Origin: an uncultured Eubacteriales bacterium
Lineage (GTDB): Bacteria > Bacillota > Clostridia > Oscillospirales > Oscillospiraceae
Direction: 5' to 3'
DNA length: 35,693 nt
NCBI GenBank assembly: GCA_900544705.1
Contig: UQWH01000017.1
Location: forward strand, 1-35,693
The notes under the pieces were generated by a model that had not been told where the DNA came from, ran no database searches, and saw only the letters and a program-made list of their open reading frames with translations. Position numbers and translations under genes: made by a program. Below, in pieces: positions 21,057-32,164 of this stretch (within the stretch, counting starts at the first letter, position 1; every line of letters starts with the position of its first letter).

Positions 21057-22127
21057 TCAGGAAATACTCTTTGGGGCATACAGCTCCGCCGGGAGCAGCT
21101 CCGACAGTTCCACAAGGCCGTGGTGGCAGCCGCTCGTATAATCATATTGCAGGCCGGGGCTGCGGAGTTCCTGCCTTGCAGGCTCCAGCGACAGAGAAAA
21201 CACCGCCGTTGTTCCCGCTTCCGCTCCGTTGCCGGCAAGTATCAGCGAGCCGCCGTGCAGCCGCGCGATCTCCCGCACCAGTGTCAGCCCCAGCCGGAGC
21301 CCCCAGCGCGGATCACCCACTTCGGGTTCCGCCTCCGGTGCAAACAGCCGGGCAAGCATCTGGGGTGAAACGCCCGCTCCGTTGTCGCTCAGCTTTATCG
21401 CAATGATGCTCTGCAGGCGCTCCACCGTCAGGCAGAGCGTCCCGTTTTTCGGCGTATAGCGCGCCGCATTTGCGATCAGATTGTACACCGCCCGCTCTAC
21501 GAGCGCCCCGTCCATCCAGAGCCGGCAGGGGGAATCCAGGCCGCGGTAATTCAGATGGAGGCCGGCCGCCGCCAGCAGCGGCGCAATTTCTCCAGCCAGC
21601 ATTTCGAAAAAGTGCATTGCCTCAACGAGCACGCGGCGTGCGGTCAGCGCGTGGTGCAGTGCGCGGCCGCCTTCGGAAAGCTGCCCGCAATAACGCAGCA
21701 GCCGATAGGCTGACTGGTTCAGATCCGCCGCAGCCGCTTCCGCCGCTTCGGACTCCGGCAGCAGCTCCAACGCAGTCTGCGCGGCGGAAAACAGGTCATG
21801 CACCGGCTGGCGCAGATGGACGGCCGCCGATTCCAGAAGGTCGGTCGAATTGCGCCGGGCCTGCGTCCGCTCCGCCACGAACAGCAGTCCATTCTGCAGG
21901 GTGCGCACGGAAACGAGATAATCCGCCCCCGCCAGCGGCAGTGAAAACCGCAGCACATCCTCCTGCGGCCACATGGCAAGCAGCTGCTTATCCAGCAGGG
22001 CCGTCACTGCGGTTCCCTCCGCGATCAGCTCGGCGGCCGCCGCATTGCGCCATACGATCTTCCCGTCCTCCGCAAAAAAAACCGGTTGTCCAACCAGTGC
22101 AAGTGCCTGCTTTGTCTGCTCGTCCAT
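21057..22127 (-). CDS. Histidine-kinase-like protein with PAS and ATPase domains
   Basis: A 356-residue soluble protein. Residues ~8-90 look like a PAS domain (ALVGQPVFFAEDGKIVWRNA). A dimerisation-like helix carries HLRQPVHDLF (104-113), where the histidine sits one position later than in the usual H-E-L-R-x-P box. The HATPase part has NLIANAARYTP (216-226, N box), DNGAGV (248-253, G1) and WGLRLGLTLVREIARLHGG (275-293, G2). No membrane segment is present and no response regulator gene is adjacent. The shifted His leaves phosphotransfer uncertain. It lies just upstream of the spore-cortex genes with its own promoter. Confidence 0.75.
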   Translation of the reverse strand: MDEQTKQALALVGQPVFFAEDGKIVWRNAAAAELIAEGTAVTALLDKQLLAMWPQEDVLRFSLPLAGADYLVSVRTLQNGLLFVAERTQARRNSTDLLESAAVHLRQPVHDLFSAAQTALELLPESEAAEAAAADLNQSAYRLLRYCGQLSEGGRALHHALTARRVLVEAMHFFEMLAGEIAPLLAAAGLHLNYRGLDSPCRLWMDGALVERAVYNLIANAARYTPKNGTLCLTVERLQSIIAIKLSDNGAGVSPQMLARLFAPEAEPEVGDPRWGLRLGLTLVREIARLHGGSLILAGNGAEAGTTAVFSLSLEPARQELRSPGLQYDYTSGCHHGLVELSELLPAELYAPKSIS

Positions 22128-22218
22128 CGGAACACCTCCAGCGATAGTATCTTCGGTCGGCAGGCGTTTCTTGCGTGGAAAGATTTCACTTCACCTGTCG
22201 TATTTCGACTTTTTTACA

Positions 22219-22247
22219 ATCATACTCGATTTTTGGAAAAAAGGCAA
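22219..22247 (-). promoter_or_regulatory. Promoter of kinase-like gene
   Basis: On the minus strand: TTGCCT (22247-22242), 17-base spacer, TATGAT (22224-22219), about 90 bases upstream of ATG 22127. The leader contains GTCG-TATTT-CGAC, a possible short stem. Confidence 0.6.
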
Positions 22248-22287
22248 GCAAAACTCCCTTGCGCGGAATTGTTTTTTGAATTCGCTG

Positions 22288-22316
22288 TTGATAAAGACAA
22301 ACATTTGTGCTATAAT
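22288..22316 (+). promoter_or_regulatory. uvrA promoter with LexA-like box
   Basis: TTGATA (22288-22293), 17-base spacer, TATAAT (22311-22316) with TGC before the -10. Inside the spacer, CAAACATTTGTGCT (22298-22311) matches 10 of 14 positions of the Firmicute LexA/DinR box (CGAACRNRYGTTCG). A repressor here would block RNA polymerase. Confidence 0.8.
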
Positions 22317-22348
22317 AACAGGAACGAATTTACCGCTGGAGGCAAGCT

Positions 22349-25171
<2,823 letters not shown>

Positions 25172-25196
25172 GCATCTTTGGAAAGGAGGGAGCGCC

Positions 25197-25853
25197 ATGG
25201 ATCGCCTCGCGCGGCATTTTCTGCACCGCAACCCGGATACAATGAAGGACGCGGAGCTTCTGGAGCTCCTGCTCCGCTTTGCCGTTCCGGAACCGGAGGC
25301 GCTTGCGCGCCGCCTGCTGGAGCACTATCCGAGCCTCGCCTCCATTCTGGAGGCCGACGCCGAAGAGCTTGCGGCAGTCGAGGGCATGACGCCCGACTGC
25401 GTCGTGCTTCTGCGCCTAGTGCCGGAATTGCAGCGGCGGTATCTCATCGCGCGTTCCGCCCCGGAAACGCGACTGGTGGACAGCACGTCCTTCGGCAGCT
25501 ATCTGCTGCCCTACTTCTACGGTGCAAAGGACGAGATCGTGTATCTTCTCACGCTGGACGCCACCGGCAAGGTGCTCTCCTGCCGTCTGATCGGCCGCGG
25601 CAGCGTCAACTCCGCCAACGTTCCCATGCGCCGGCTGGTGCAGGAGGCGCTGAGCGCGAACGCCACCGCCGTCGTGCTGGCGCACAATCATCCCTCCGGT
25701 ATCGCGCTTCCTTCGCAGGAGGACATCGACCTGACGCTGCGCCTGCGCGATGCGCTGGACGTGATGGACATTCTTCTGCTGGATCATCTCGTCATCGCGG
25801 ACGACGACTATGTTTCCATGAACGACAGCGGCTATCTGCGCCGCGGCTTCTGA
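25197..25853 (+). CDS. radC: DNA repair protein RadC (JAB/MPN domain)
   Basis: A 218-residue protein with an N-terminal helix-hairpin-helix part (AELLELLLRFAVPEPEAL, AAVEGMTPDCVVLL) and the JAB/MPN metalloprotease-like domain with AHNHPSGIALPSQEDIDL (about 162-179), giving the HxH...D zinc site. RadC is named for repair but its exact role is uncertain. It starts at ATG 25197 behind AAAGGAGGGAG, 25 bases after uvrA, and the uvrB start follows 10 bases later, so the three genes form one operon. Its place between uvrA and uvrB is unusual. Confidence 0.93.
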   Translation: MDRLARHFLHRNPDTMKDAELLELLLRFAVPEPEALARRLLEHYPSLASILEADAEELAAVEGMTPDCVVLLRLVPELQRRYLIARSAPETRLVDSTSFGSYLLPYFYGAKDEIVYLLTLDATGKVLSCRLIGRGSVNSANVPMRRLVQEALSANATAVVLAHNHPSGIALPSQEDIDLTLRLRDALDVMDILLLDHLVIADDDYVSMNDSGYLRRGF

Positions 25854-25863
25854 GGTGCTTTCT

Positions 25864-27828
25864 ATGGATTTCAAACTGCATGCGCCCTATTCCCCCACCG
25901 GCGACCAGCCGGAGGCCATCCGCGCCCTGACGCGCGGGATCCAGGAGGGGATGCCGGCGCAGGTTCTGCTGGGCGTCACCGGCTCCGGCAAGACCTTCAC
26001 CATGGCTTCCGTGATCGAGAAGCTGAACCGTCCGACGCTGGTGCTGGCGCACAACAAAACGCTCGCCGCCCAGCTTTGTTCGGAATTCCGGGAGTTTTTC
26101 CCGGAAAACGCGGTGGAATACTTCATTTCCTACTATGATTACTATCAGCCGGAGGCATACATCGCCCACACGGACACGTATATTGAAAAGGACTCCGCCA
26201 TCAATGACGAGATCGAGCGCCTGCGCCACAGTGCGACGTCCTCCCTCTTCGAGCGGCGAGACGTGATCGTGGTCTCCTCGGTTTCCTGCATCTACGGTCT
26301 GGGCGACCCGATCGACTACCAGAACATGGTCATCTCCCTGCGCACGGGCATGGAAAAGTCGCGGGAAGAGCTGATGAGCAAGCTCGTGGACATCCGCTAT
26401 GAGCGCAACGACATCGACTTCTCCCGCAACCGTTTCCGCGTCCGCGGCGACACGGTGGAGATCTATCCCGCCTACTGGACGGGGCGCGCCATCCGCGTAG
26501 AATTCTTCGGTGACGAGATCGACCGCATTTCCGAGATCAACGCCGTCACCGGCCTGCCGGAGCGTGTGATCAGCCATGTTGCCATCTACCCCGCCTCGCA
26601 CTACGTCGCCTCGCGCGAAAAGCTCAACCGCGCCATCTTCGAGATCGAAAAGGAGATGGAATCGCGCGAAAAATGGTTCAGGGAAAACGACAAGCTGCTG
26701 GAAGCACAGCGCATCCGGCAGCGGACGATGTATGACATCGAAATGCTGCAGGAGATCGGCTTTTGCAGCGGCATCGAGAACTATTCCCGCGTGATCTCCG
26801 GCCGCGCACCCGGCACACCGCCCATGACGCTGCTGGACTATTTCCCCAAGGATTTCCTGCTTTTCGTGGACGAAAGCCATGTGACGCTGCCGCAGGTGCG
26901 CGCCATGTACGCCGGTGACCGCAGCCGCAAGGAAAGCCTTGTGGACTACGGCTTCCGCCTGCCCAGTGCCTTTGATAACCGCCCGCTGACCTTCGATGAG
27001 TTTCAGAGCAAAATACATCAGGCGGTCTATGTTTCGGCCACGCCCGCGGAGTACGAGCGCGAACGCGCCGGGCAGATCGTCCAGCAGGTCATCCGTCCGA
27101 CCGGCCTTCTGGACCCGAAAGTCGAGGTGCGCCCTGTCGAGGAGCAGATCGACGATCTGATCGGCGAGTGCAACCGCGTCATCGAGCGCAAGGAGCGCGT
27201 CCTCGTCACGACGCTGACCAAAAAGATGGCCGAAGATCTGACGAACTACTTGCAGCAGGCCGGCATCCGCGTGCGGTATATGCACTCCGACGTTGCCGCG
27301 CTGGAGCGCATGGAAATTCTACGCGACCTGCGCATGGCAAAGTTCGACGTACTGGTCGGCATCAACCTGCTGCGCGAAGGCCTTGACCTGCCGGAGGTCT
27401 CTCTGGTCGCCATTCTCGACGCGGACAAGGAGGGCTTCCTGCGCAGCGAAACAAGCCTGATCCAGACCATCGGCCGCGCCGCGAGAAACGCGGAGGGCCG
27501 CGTGATCATGTACGCCGACAAGATCACCCCCGCCATGCGCGCTGCGATCGACGAAACCGAGCGCCGGCGCGCCATTCAGGACGCCTACAACAAGGCGCAT
27601 GGGATCGTCCCCAAGACTATCATCAAGGACGTGCGCGAGCTGATCGAGATCACACAGGCCGAGGGCGAAGCCGCCAAGAAAAACGGCGTGAAGATGACCA
27701 AAGCCGAGCGCGAACGTGAGATCGCCAAGCTGGAAAAGGAGATGCGCGCCGCCGCCCGCATGATGGAATACGAGTACGCCGCCGTCCTGCGCGACCGCAT
27801 CATCGAACTGCGAGGAGAAAGAAAATAA
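25864..27828 (+). CDS. uvrB: Excinuclease ABC subunit UvrB
   Basis: UvrB is the helicase-like subunit that verifies DNA damage and recruits UvrC. The 654-residue protein has GVTGSGKTFTMA (Walker A near 39), the YYDYYQPEAYIA hairpin (near 93-104), the DEAD-like DESH motif (near 338), helicase motifs GRAARNAEGRVIMYADKIT (near 538) and a C-terminal UVR domain (LEKEMRAAARMMEYEYAAVLRD). ATG 25864 follows GAGGTG; a GTG at 25855 is possible but less likely. Third gene of the uvrA-radC-uvrB operon. Confidence 0.97.
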   Translation: MDFKLHAPYSPTGDQPEAIRALTRGIQEGMPAQVLLGVTGSGKTFTMASVIEKLNRPTLVLAHNKTLAAQLCSEFREFFPENAVEYFISYYDYYQPEAYIAHTDTYIEKDSAINDEIERLRHSATSSLFERRDVIVVSSVSCIYGLGDPIDYQNMVISLRTGMEKSREELMSKLVDIRYERNDIDFSRNRFRVRGDTVEIYPAYWTGRAIRVEFFGDEIDRISEINAVTGLPERVISHVAIYPASHYVASREKLNRAIFEIEKEMESREKWFRENDKLLEAQRIRQRTMYDIEMLQEIGFCSGIENYSRVISGRAPGTPPMTLLDYFPKDFLLFVDESHVTLPQVRAMYAGDRSRKESLVDYGFRLPSAFDNRPLTFDEFQSKIHQAVYVSATPAEYERERAGQIVQQVIRPTGLLDPKVEVRPVEEQIDDLIGECNRVIERKERVLVTTLTKKMAEDLTNYLQQAGIRVRYMHSDVAALERMEILRDLRMAKFDVLVGINLLREGLDLPEVSLVAILDADKEGFLRSETSLIQTIGRAARNAEGRVIMYADKITPAMRAAIDETERRRAIQDAYNKAHGIVPKTIIKDVRELIEITQAEGEAAKKNGVKMTKAEREREIAKLEKEMRAAARMMEYEYAAVLRDRIIELRGERK

Positions 27829-27842
27829 GGAAAGCACGAAAT

Positions 27843-27869
27843 GCGCCGGATGGAAGTTCCATCCGGCGC
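27843..27869. terminator. Strong hairpin after uvrB, no T run
   Basis: GCGCCGGATGG (27843-27853) pairs with CCATCCGGCGC (27859-27869), 11 bp, extendable to 13 through AA/TT. It is followed by GTGCAGCTTGCATT, with no T run, so it may protect the 3' end rather than terminate by itself. The region beyond (27870-27959) is AT-rich and I see no gene in it. Confidence 0.45.
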
Positions 27870-27959
27870 GTGCAGCTTGCATTATATTACTTATATTTCG
27901 TTATAATATAGATATAGGCCTATGGAATTGTGCTGAAAATGCGTTCCAGCACACCGCCG

Positions 27960-28368
27960 CTATTCTACGGAAAAGACAAGGTCATCTCCGTCCGTCTCCG
28001 CAAGCTGAGAAAACCCCAGCACACAATACAGCCGCTGCGCGGCCATATCCCTTGCCTTGCTGCTTCAAATCAATAAAAAAGCTCCAAGAGGTCGCTTCCT
28101 CGCCGCCGTTCCAGCAGTAAAAATCCAGAAAGCCAATGCGCTCCCCTTCGGTCGTGCAAATCACACACGGCCAGTGTTTCTCCGGCTCCAGATATGCGCG
28201 CCCAACGGAAAACCATACCGGATTTACAAATTCTCTCTGCTCCTTCGTGAGCTGGCACTCATTTGCGGCAAAGATCAGATCCGCCTCCGTTTTCATTGGG
28301 CGGAGGCAAACCGTTTCATTTGACCAGAATCTCTCCGGCAGCGCTTGCAGGCTGCTTCGCAGGTTCAT
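27960..28368 (-). pseudogene. GNAT acetyltransferase, broken by internal deletion
   Basis: From ATG 28368 the frame gives a GNAT N-terminus (VCLRPMKTEADLIFAANECQ, FVNPVWFSVGRAYLEPEKHW, GERIGFLDFYCWNGG, WSFFIDLKQQGKGYGRAA) and stops at 27982 after a nonsense tail. In a second frame of the same bases the typical GNAT end appears: AAQRLYCVLGFSQLAETDGD then DLVFSVE, stopping at 27960-27962. The acetyl-CoA loop QGKGYG is thus followed directly by the C-terminal RLY-x-LGF motif, and the usual 30 or so residues between are missing. An out-of-frame deletion near 28040-28050 explains this. The protein is probably inactive. It is last in the operon with the YdcF and M42 genes. Confidence 0.8.
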
Positions 28369-28372
28369 TCCC

Positions 28373-29122
28373 TCACCCCTTCAAAAGCGCCACCCAGACG
28401 CCGAATATCTCGCGCACCTGATAGTTGATGCGCAGGCTCAGATATGACGTATGCGCCGGGACGCCCAGCGCGGTCACGCCGAGCTGCTCTGCGTAAAGCT
28501 CCGCGCGGCAGAGATGGTATTCGCTGGAAACGACCGCGATCCGTTCCGGCCGCGCGCCGCTGTCCGCTTCGATCACGTCCAGCGAGAAACGCAGGTTTTC
28601 CTGCGTGCTGGTCGACGCCTCCTCGCGGAGCAGGCGCTCCGGGGCAATGCCGCGGGCCGTCAGCCAGTCGAACATACACTGTGCCTCGGTCAGATCCTCG
28701 CCGCTGCCTTTCCCGCCGGAAAGCACCGCTTTACTCTCCGGGTACTCCTGCAAGTAGGCCAGCGCCGCGTCCAGCCGTTCCCGCAGGGAGAGGCTGGGGA
28801 CGCTGCCGTTTACTCCCGCGCCCAGCACGACCAGATAGTCCGCTGCCGCCTCGTCCGCACCGGAGGCACATACGCCGATCCAGACAGAGGTTGCGAGCAT
28901 CGCGGTCAGGATCAGGCACAGACAGACGAGCATGACCCGCCGCAGCCATTTCATCCCGCGCGGGAAGTGGCTGCGCAGCGCGTCCACGGCGCCGAAGGCT
29001 AGGATCCCCGTCGCTGCCAAAAACAGCAGAAGCGCGGAAAACTGATAGCCAAAGGCAAAGAAGTAAATCAGTACTCCCAGCAGGCTACACACCGCTGCCG
29101 GAAGCCAGTACCTCCGCCTCAT
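28373..29122 (-). CDS. YdcF/SanA-family membrane protein (DUF218)
   Basis: A 249-residue protein with three N-terminal membrane segments (about 5-25, 28-47, 62-84) followed by a DUF218 domain: YLVVLGAGVNGSVPSLSLRE (about 95-114), AVLSGGKGSGEDLTEAQCMF (about 132-151), EEASTSTQENLRFS (about 167-180) and VVSSEYHLCRAELYAEQLG (about 198-216). DUF218 proteins such as SanA/YdcF/ElyC are linked to cell-envelope integrity, but their reaction is not established. Its ATG overlaps the M42 gene stop by 4 bases, so it is in that operon, ahead of the broken GNAT gene. Confidence 0.85.
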   Translation of the reverse strand: MRRRYWLPAAVCSLLGVLIYFFAFGYQFSALLLFLAATGILAFGAVDALRSHFPRGMKWLRRVMLVCLCLILTAMLATSVWIGVCASGADEAAADYLVVLGAGVNGSVPSLSLRERLDAALAYLQEYPESKAVLSGGKGSGEDLTEAQCMFDWLTARGIAPERLLREEASTSTQENLRFSLDVIEADSGARPERIAVVSSEYHLCRAELYAEQLGVTALGVPAHTSYLSLRINYQVREIFGVWVALLKG

Positions 29123-30153
29123 GGGAAGAGGTACCCCTTGAGCACCTTGAGGGTATTCAGGACGCCGTCCTTGTGACTTCGCTCGTAGCCATGAGAAGCA
29201 TAGACGCCGGCACCGATCAGCCCATGGCGCAGATCATGTCCGGCCGAGAGCGTCGCCTCCACGTCGGAGCCGTAGTGCGGATAGATGTCCACGGCGTAGT
29301 CGGCGCTTTCCTGCTTCGCCGCGGCGATCAGCTTTTTGACGACCTCGTGGGAGTACGGGCCGCCGGAATCCTTGGCGCAGATGGAGACCTGCCGCTCGGC
29401 GCATTGCAGGCCCGTGCCCACGCAGCCCATATCCACCGAAATTGCCTCGGTCACGCCCGCCGGGACGGAGGCCGCACCGCCGTGGCCGACCTCCTCGTAG
29501 ACCGTGACATGGACATAGGTGCGACGCGCCGGGGTCAGATGGTTGTCCGCCAGATATTTGGCAAAGCCCAGCAGGATGCCGACGGAGAGCTTGTCGTCCA
29601 GGAAACGGCTCTTGATATAGCCGGACTTCGTCACGCGCGTGCGCGGCTCAAAGCAGACGAAATCGCCCACACTGATGCCCAGCTTTTTCACATCCTCCGC
29701 GGATGCCGCCGGCTCATCCAGCACGACCTCCATGCAGTCAAAGACGCGCTTGGTGTTGTTGTATTCGCCATTGACATGGATGGAAGCGTTGACCAGCTGG
29801 AAGGTTCCCTCATAAATGCCGTCGAACTTCGTCACAACGCGGCAGTTCTCCGCCTCGGCGTTGTTCGCGTTCATGCCGCCGACATTCACGATGCGCAGGC
29901 GGCCGTCGCCCTTGATCTCTGCGACCATGCCGCCGAGCGTGTCCGTGTGCGCCTCCAGAAGCAGCGCGTCCTGCGCATCCGCGCCGCCCAGATCGATCAG
30001 CACGCCGCCCTTGACGGTGCGCTTGGCGGAAAAACCGAGCTTTTCAAATTCTCCGCGGACGAATTCCTCCGCCGCATCCGTATAGCCCGTCGGGCTGTCG
30101 ATTGCCAGAAGCTCCACGGTTTTCTCCACCGCAAAGTTTACATAATCTTCCAT
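29119..30153 (-). CDS. M42-family metallo-aminopeptidase
   Basis: A 344-residue cytoplasmic zinc or cobalt aminopeptidase of the M42 (PepA/FrvX) group. Metal and catalytic residues are visible: LLEAHTDTLGGMV (His near 69), FLDDKLSVGILLGF (Asp near 185), VYEEVGHGG (Glu pair near 219-220), SVDMG (Asp near 241) and ASHGYERSHKDG (His near 321-327). These enzymes form large tetrahedral complexes and trim peptides. ATG 30153 has AGGAGGG just upstream. First gene of the operon, behind the promoter at 30183-30211 and upstream phased repeats. Confidence 0.92.
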   Translation of the reverse strand: MEDYVNFAVEKTVELLAIDSPTGYTDAAEEFVRGEFEKLGFSAKRTVKGGVLIDLGGADAQDALLLEAHTDTLGGMVAEIKGDGRLRIVNVGGMNANNAEAENCRVVTKFDGIYEGTFQLVNASIHVNGEYNNTKRVFDCMEVVLDEPAASAEDVKKLGISVGDFVCFEPRTRVTKSGYIKSRFLDDKLSVGILLGFAKYLADNHLTPARRTYVHVTVYEEVGHGGAASVPAGVTEAISVDMGCVGTGLQCAERQVSICAKDSGGPYSHEVVKKLIAAAKQESADYAVDIYPHYGSDVEATLSAGHDLRHGLIGAGVYASHGYERSHKDGVLNTLKVLKGYLFP

Positions 30154-30182
30154 TGCAGTTTCCCTCCTTTTTCTTTGATATT

Positions 30183-30211
30183 AGCATATCCGCAAAGGCC
30201 GGAAAAGTCAA
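30183..30211 (-). promoter_or_regulatory. Promoter of M42-ydcF operon
   Basis: On the minus strand: TTGACT (30211-30206), 17-base spacer, TATGCT (30188-30183), about 30 bases before the start codon. Confidence 0.75.
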
Positions 30212-30254
30212 ACAAAAACTCCCCCGTGCCCTCGTCTGCTTCAAGCATACACCC

Positions 30255-30298
30255 CGCGCGTGACGCTCCGGTGACTATCCCGTGACATTTTCGTCACA
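30255..30298 (-). promoter_or_regulatory. Four 11-bp-phased GTCAC repeats upstream of M42 promoter
   Basis: On the minus strand the region reads as four 11-mers in series: TGTGACGAAAA, TGTCACGGGAT, AGTCACCGGAG, CGTCACGCGCG. On the plus strand this is GTGAC at 30260, 30271 and 30282 and GTCAC at 30293. An 11-bp period with a 5-6 base core is typical of OmpR/PhoB-family response-regulator sites. It lies about 45-90 bases upstream of the -35, a position for activation. Which regulator binds is unknown. Confidence 0.55.
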
Positions 30299-30302
30299 TT
30301 CT

Positions 30303-30338
30303 AAAAAGTACCGCTGTGCAGAAGCACAGCGGTACTTT
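30303..30338 (-). terminator. Intrinsic terminator of thrS
   Basis: AAAGTACCGCTGTGC (30305-30319) pairs with GCACAGCGGTACTTT (30324-30338) around AGAA, a 15-bp stem followed on the minus strand by TTTTTAG. Confidence 0.9.
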
Positions 30339-30350
30339 GAAATAACCTGC

Positions 30351-32144
30351 TTAATTTTTCACCTTTTCGGCGATCTCCTTCAGGCACTTGGCCATGAAGT
30401 CGTCCACGCTCATGACGCCCTCGTCACCGCCCGCTCTGGTGCGCACGGCCACGCTGCCGCTCTCGGCTTCCTTGTCGCCGACGACCAGCATATAGGGGAT
30501 CTTCTGCATCTGCGCGTCGCGGATCTTGTAGCCGAGCTTCTCGCTGCGGTAGTCGCCCTCGACGCGGATGCCCGCATCGCTCAGGCGTTCAACGACCTTT
30601 TCCGCATAGTCGTGGCAGCGGTCGGTGATCGGCAGGACGCGGACCTGCGTCGGCATCATCCACAGCGGCAGAGCGCCGGCGTATTCCTCGATCAGGTAGG
30701 CCAGTGTGCGCTCGTAGCAGCCGAGGGAGGTGCGGTGAATGATATACGGCAGAGCCTTGTTGCCGTTCTCGTCGATATAGTACATTCCGAAGCGCTCGGC
30801 CAGCAGCATATCGATCTGGATGGTGACCAGCGTATCTTCCTTGCCGTAAACGTTCTTGTACTGAATGTCCAGCTTCGGACCGTAGAAGGCGGCCTCGTCG
30901 ATGCCGATGGAATAGTGCACGTCCAGATCGTTCAGGATGCGCTCCATGACGCTCTGTGCATGATCCCACTGCTCCGGCGTGCCCTCGTACTTGTTCTTGG
31001 GGTTTGCGGGATCCCACTGGGAGAAGCGGAAGGTGCACTTATCCAGCAGGCCGACCGTATCGAGGCAATACTTTGCCAGCTCCAGACAGCCCTTGAATTC
31101 CTCTTCCAGCTGATCGGGGCGGAGGATCAGATGACCCTCGGAGATCGTGAACTGACGCACGCGGATCAGGCCGTGCATCTCGCCGGAATCCTCGTTGCGG
31201 AAGAGCGTAGAGGTTTCGCCCAGACGCATGGGCAGGTCGCGGTAGGAGCGCTGACGGTTGAGATACACCTGATACTGGAAGGGGCAGGTCATGGGACGCA
31301 GCGCGAAGCATTCCTTCGTTTCGTCGTCCGGGTCACCCAGCACGAACATACCGTCCAGATAGTGATCCCAGTGACCGGAAATCTTATAAAGCTCACGCTT
31401 GGCCATGAGCGGGGTCTTGGTCAGAAGATAGCCCTTCTTCTGCTCAACGTCCTCCACCCAGCGCTGCAGCAGCTGAATGACGCGCGCGCCCTTCGGCAGC
31501 AGGATGGGCAGGCCCTGACCGATACATTCGACGGTCGTGAAGTATTCCAGCTCACGGCCGAGCTTATTGTGGTCGCGCTTGATCGCCTCTGCCTGCTTGG
31601 CCAGATATTCGTCCAGCTCGTCCTTCTTCGGGAAGGCAATGCCGTAAATTCTCTGGAGCATTTTGCGCTTGGAGTCGCCGCGCCAGTAAGCTCCGCAGCA
31701 CTGCGTGAGCTTGAAGGCGTTGGCCTTGATGCGTCCGGTGGAGTCCAGATGCGGGCCGGCGCAGAGGTCTGTGAACTCGCCCTGGGTATAGAAAGAAATG
31801 ACGGCATCCTCCGGCAGATCGTTGATCAGCTCGACCTTGTACGGCTCGCCGAGGCTTTCCATATAGGCGATTGCCTCCGCACGCGGCTTCTCGGAGCGGA
31901 CAAGGGGCAGGCGCTCCTTGCAGATCTTCTTCATCTCGGCCTCAATGGCGTCCAGATGCTCCTGCGTGAAGGAGAAATCGGCATCAAAGTCATAGTACCA
32001 GCCGTTGTCGATGGACGGGCCGATGGCCAGCTTGACCTGCGGATACAGGCGCTTGACCGCCTGCGCCATCACATGGGAGCAGGTATGCCAATAGGTCTTG
32101 CGGTAAGCTTCGTTTTCAAAGGTGTACAGATTTTCTTCGGACAT
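30351..32144 (-). CDS. thrS: Threonyl-tRNA synthetase (no TGS domain)
   Basis: Charges tRNA-Thr in the cytoplasm. The 597-residue protein starts almost at the editing domain (YWHTCSHVMAQAVKRLYPQ, then CAGPHL near 129), followed by the class II core (MTCPFQYQVYLNRQRSYRDL, LFRNEDSGEMHGLIRVRQF, TSLGCYERTLAYLIEEYAG) and the anticodon-binding domain (VRVLPITDRCHDYAEKV). The usual N-terminal TGS domain of about 60 residues is absent; such short forms are known in some Clostridia. It is preceded by a T-box leader on its own promoter, so it is switched on by uncharged tRNA-Thr. Confidence 0.95.
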   Translation of the reverse strand: MSEENLYTFENEAYRKTYWHTCSHVMAQAVKRLYPQVKLAIGPSIDNGWYYDFDADFSFTQEHLDAIEAEMKKICKERLPLVRSEKPRAEAIAYMESLGEPYKVELINDLPEDAVISFYTQGEFTDLCAGPHLDSTGRIKANAFKLTQCCGAYWRGDSKRKMLQRIYGIAFPKKDELDEYLAKQAEAIKRDHNKLGRELEYFTTVECIGQGLPILLPKGARVIQLLQRWVEDVEQKKGYLLTKTPLMAKRELYKISGHWDHYLDGMFVLGDPDDETKECFALRPMTCPFQYQVYLNRQRSYRDLPMRLGETSTLFRNEDSGEMHGLIRVRQFTISEGHLILRPDQLEEEFKGCLELAKYCLDTVGLLDKCTFRFSQWDPANPKNKYEGTPEQWDHAQSVMERILNDLDVHYSIGIDEAAFYGPKLDIQYKNVYGKEDTLVTIQIDMLLAERFGMYYIDENGNKALPYIIHRTSLGCYERTLAYLIEEYAGALPLWMMPTQVRVLPITDRCHDYAEKVVERLSDAGIRVEGDYRSEKLGYKIRDAQMQKIPYMLVVGDKEAESGSVAVRTRAGGDEGVMSVDDFMAKCLKEIAEKVKN

Positions 32145-32164
32145 GGTGTTAACCTCCTAACATG

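Noticed and set aside
20980..21060. Sigma-E promoter of yabP
   Set aside because: The GAATAAA and CGTATATA segments fit the sigma-E consensus only loosely; expected from biology but not supported enough to list.
27877..27910. TTGCAT...TATAAT as a plus-strand promoter
   Set aside because: Spacer is 19 bases and no gene follows on that strand; the region is simply AT-rich.
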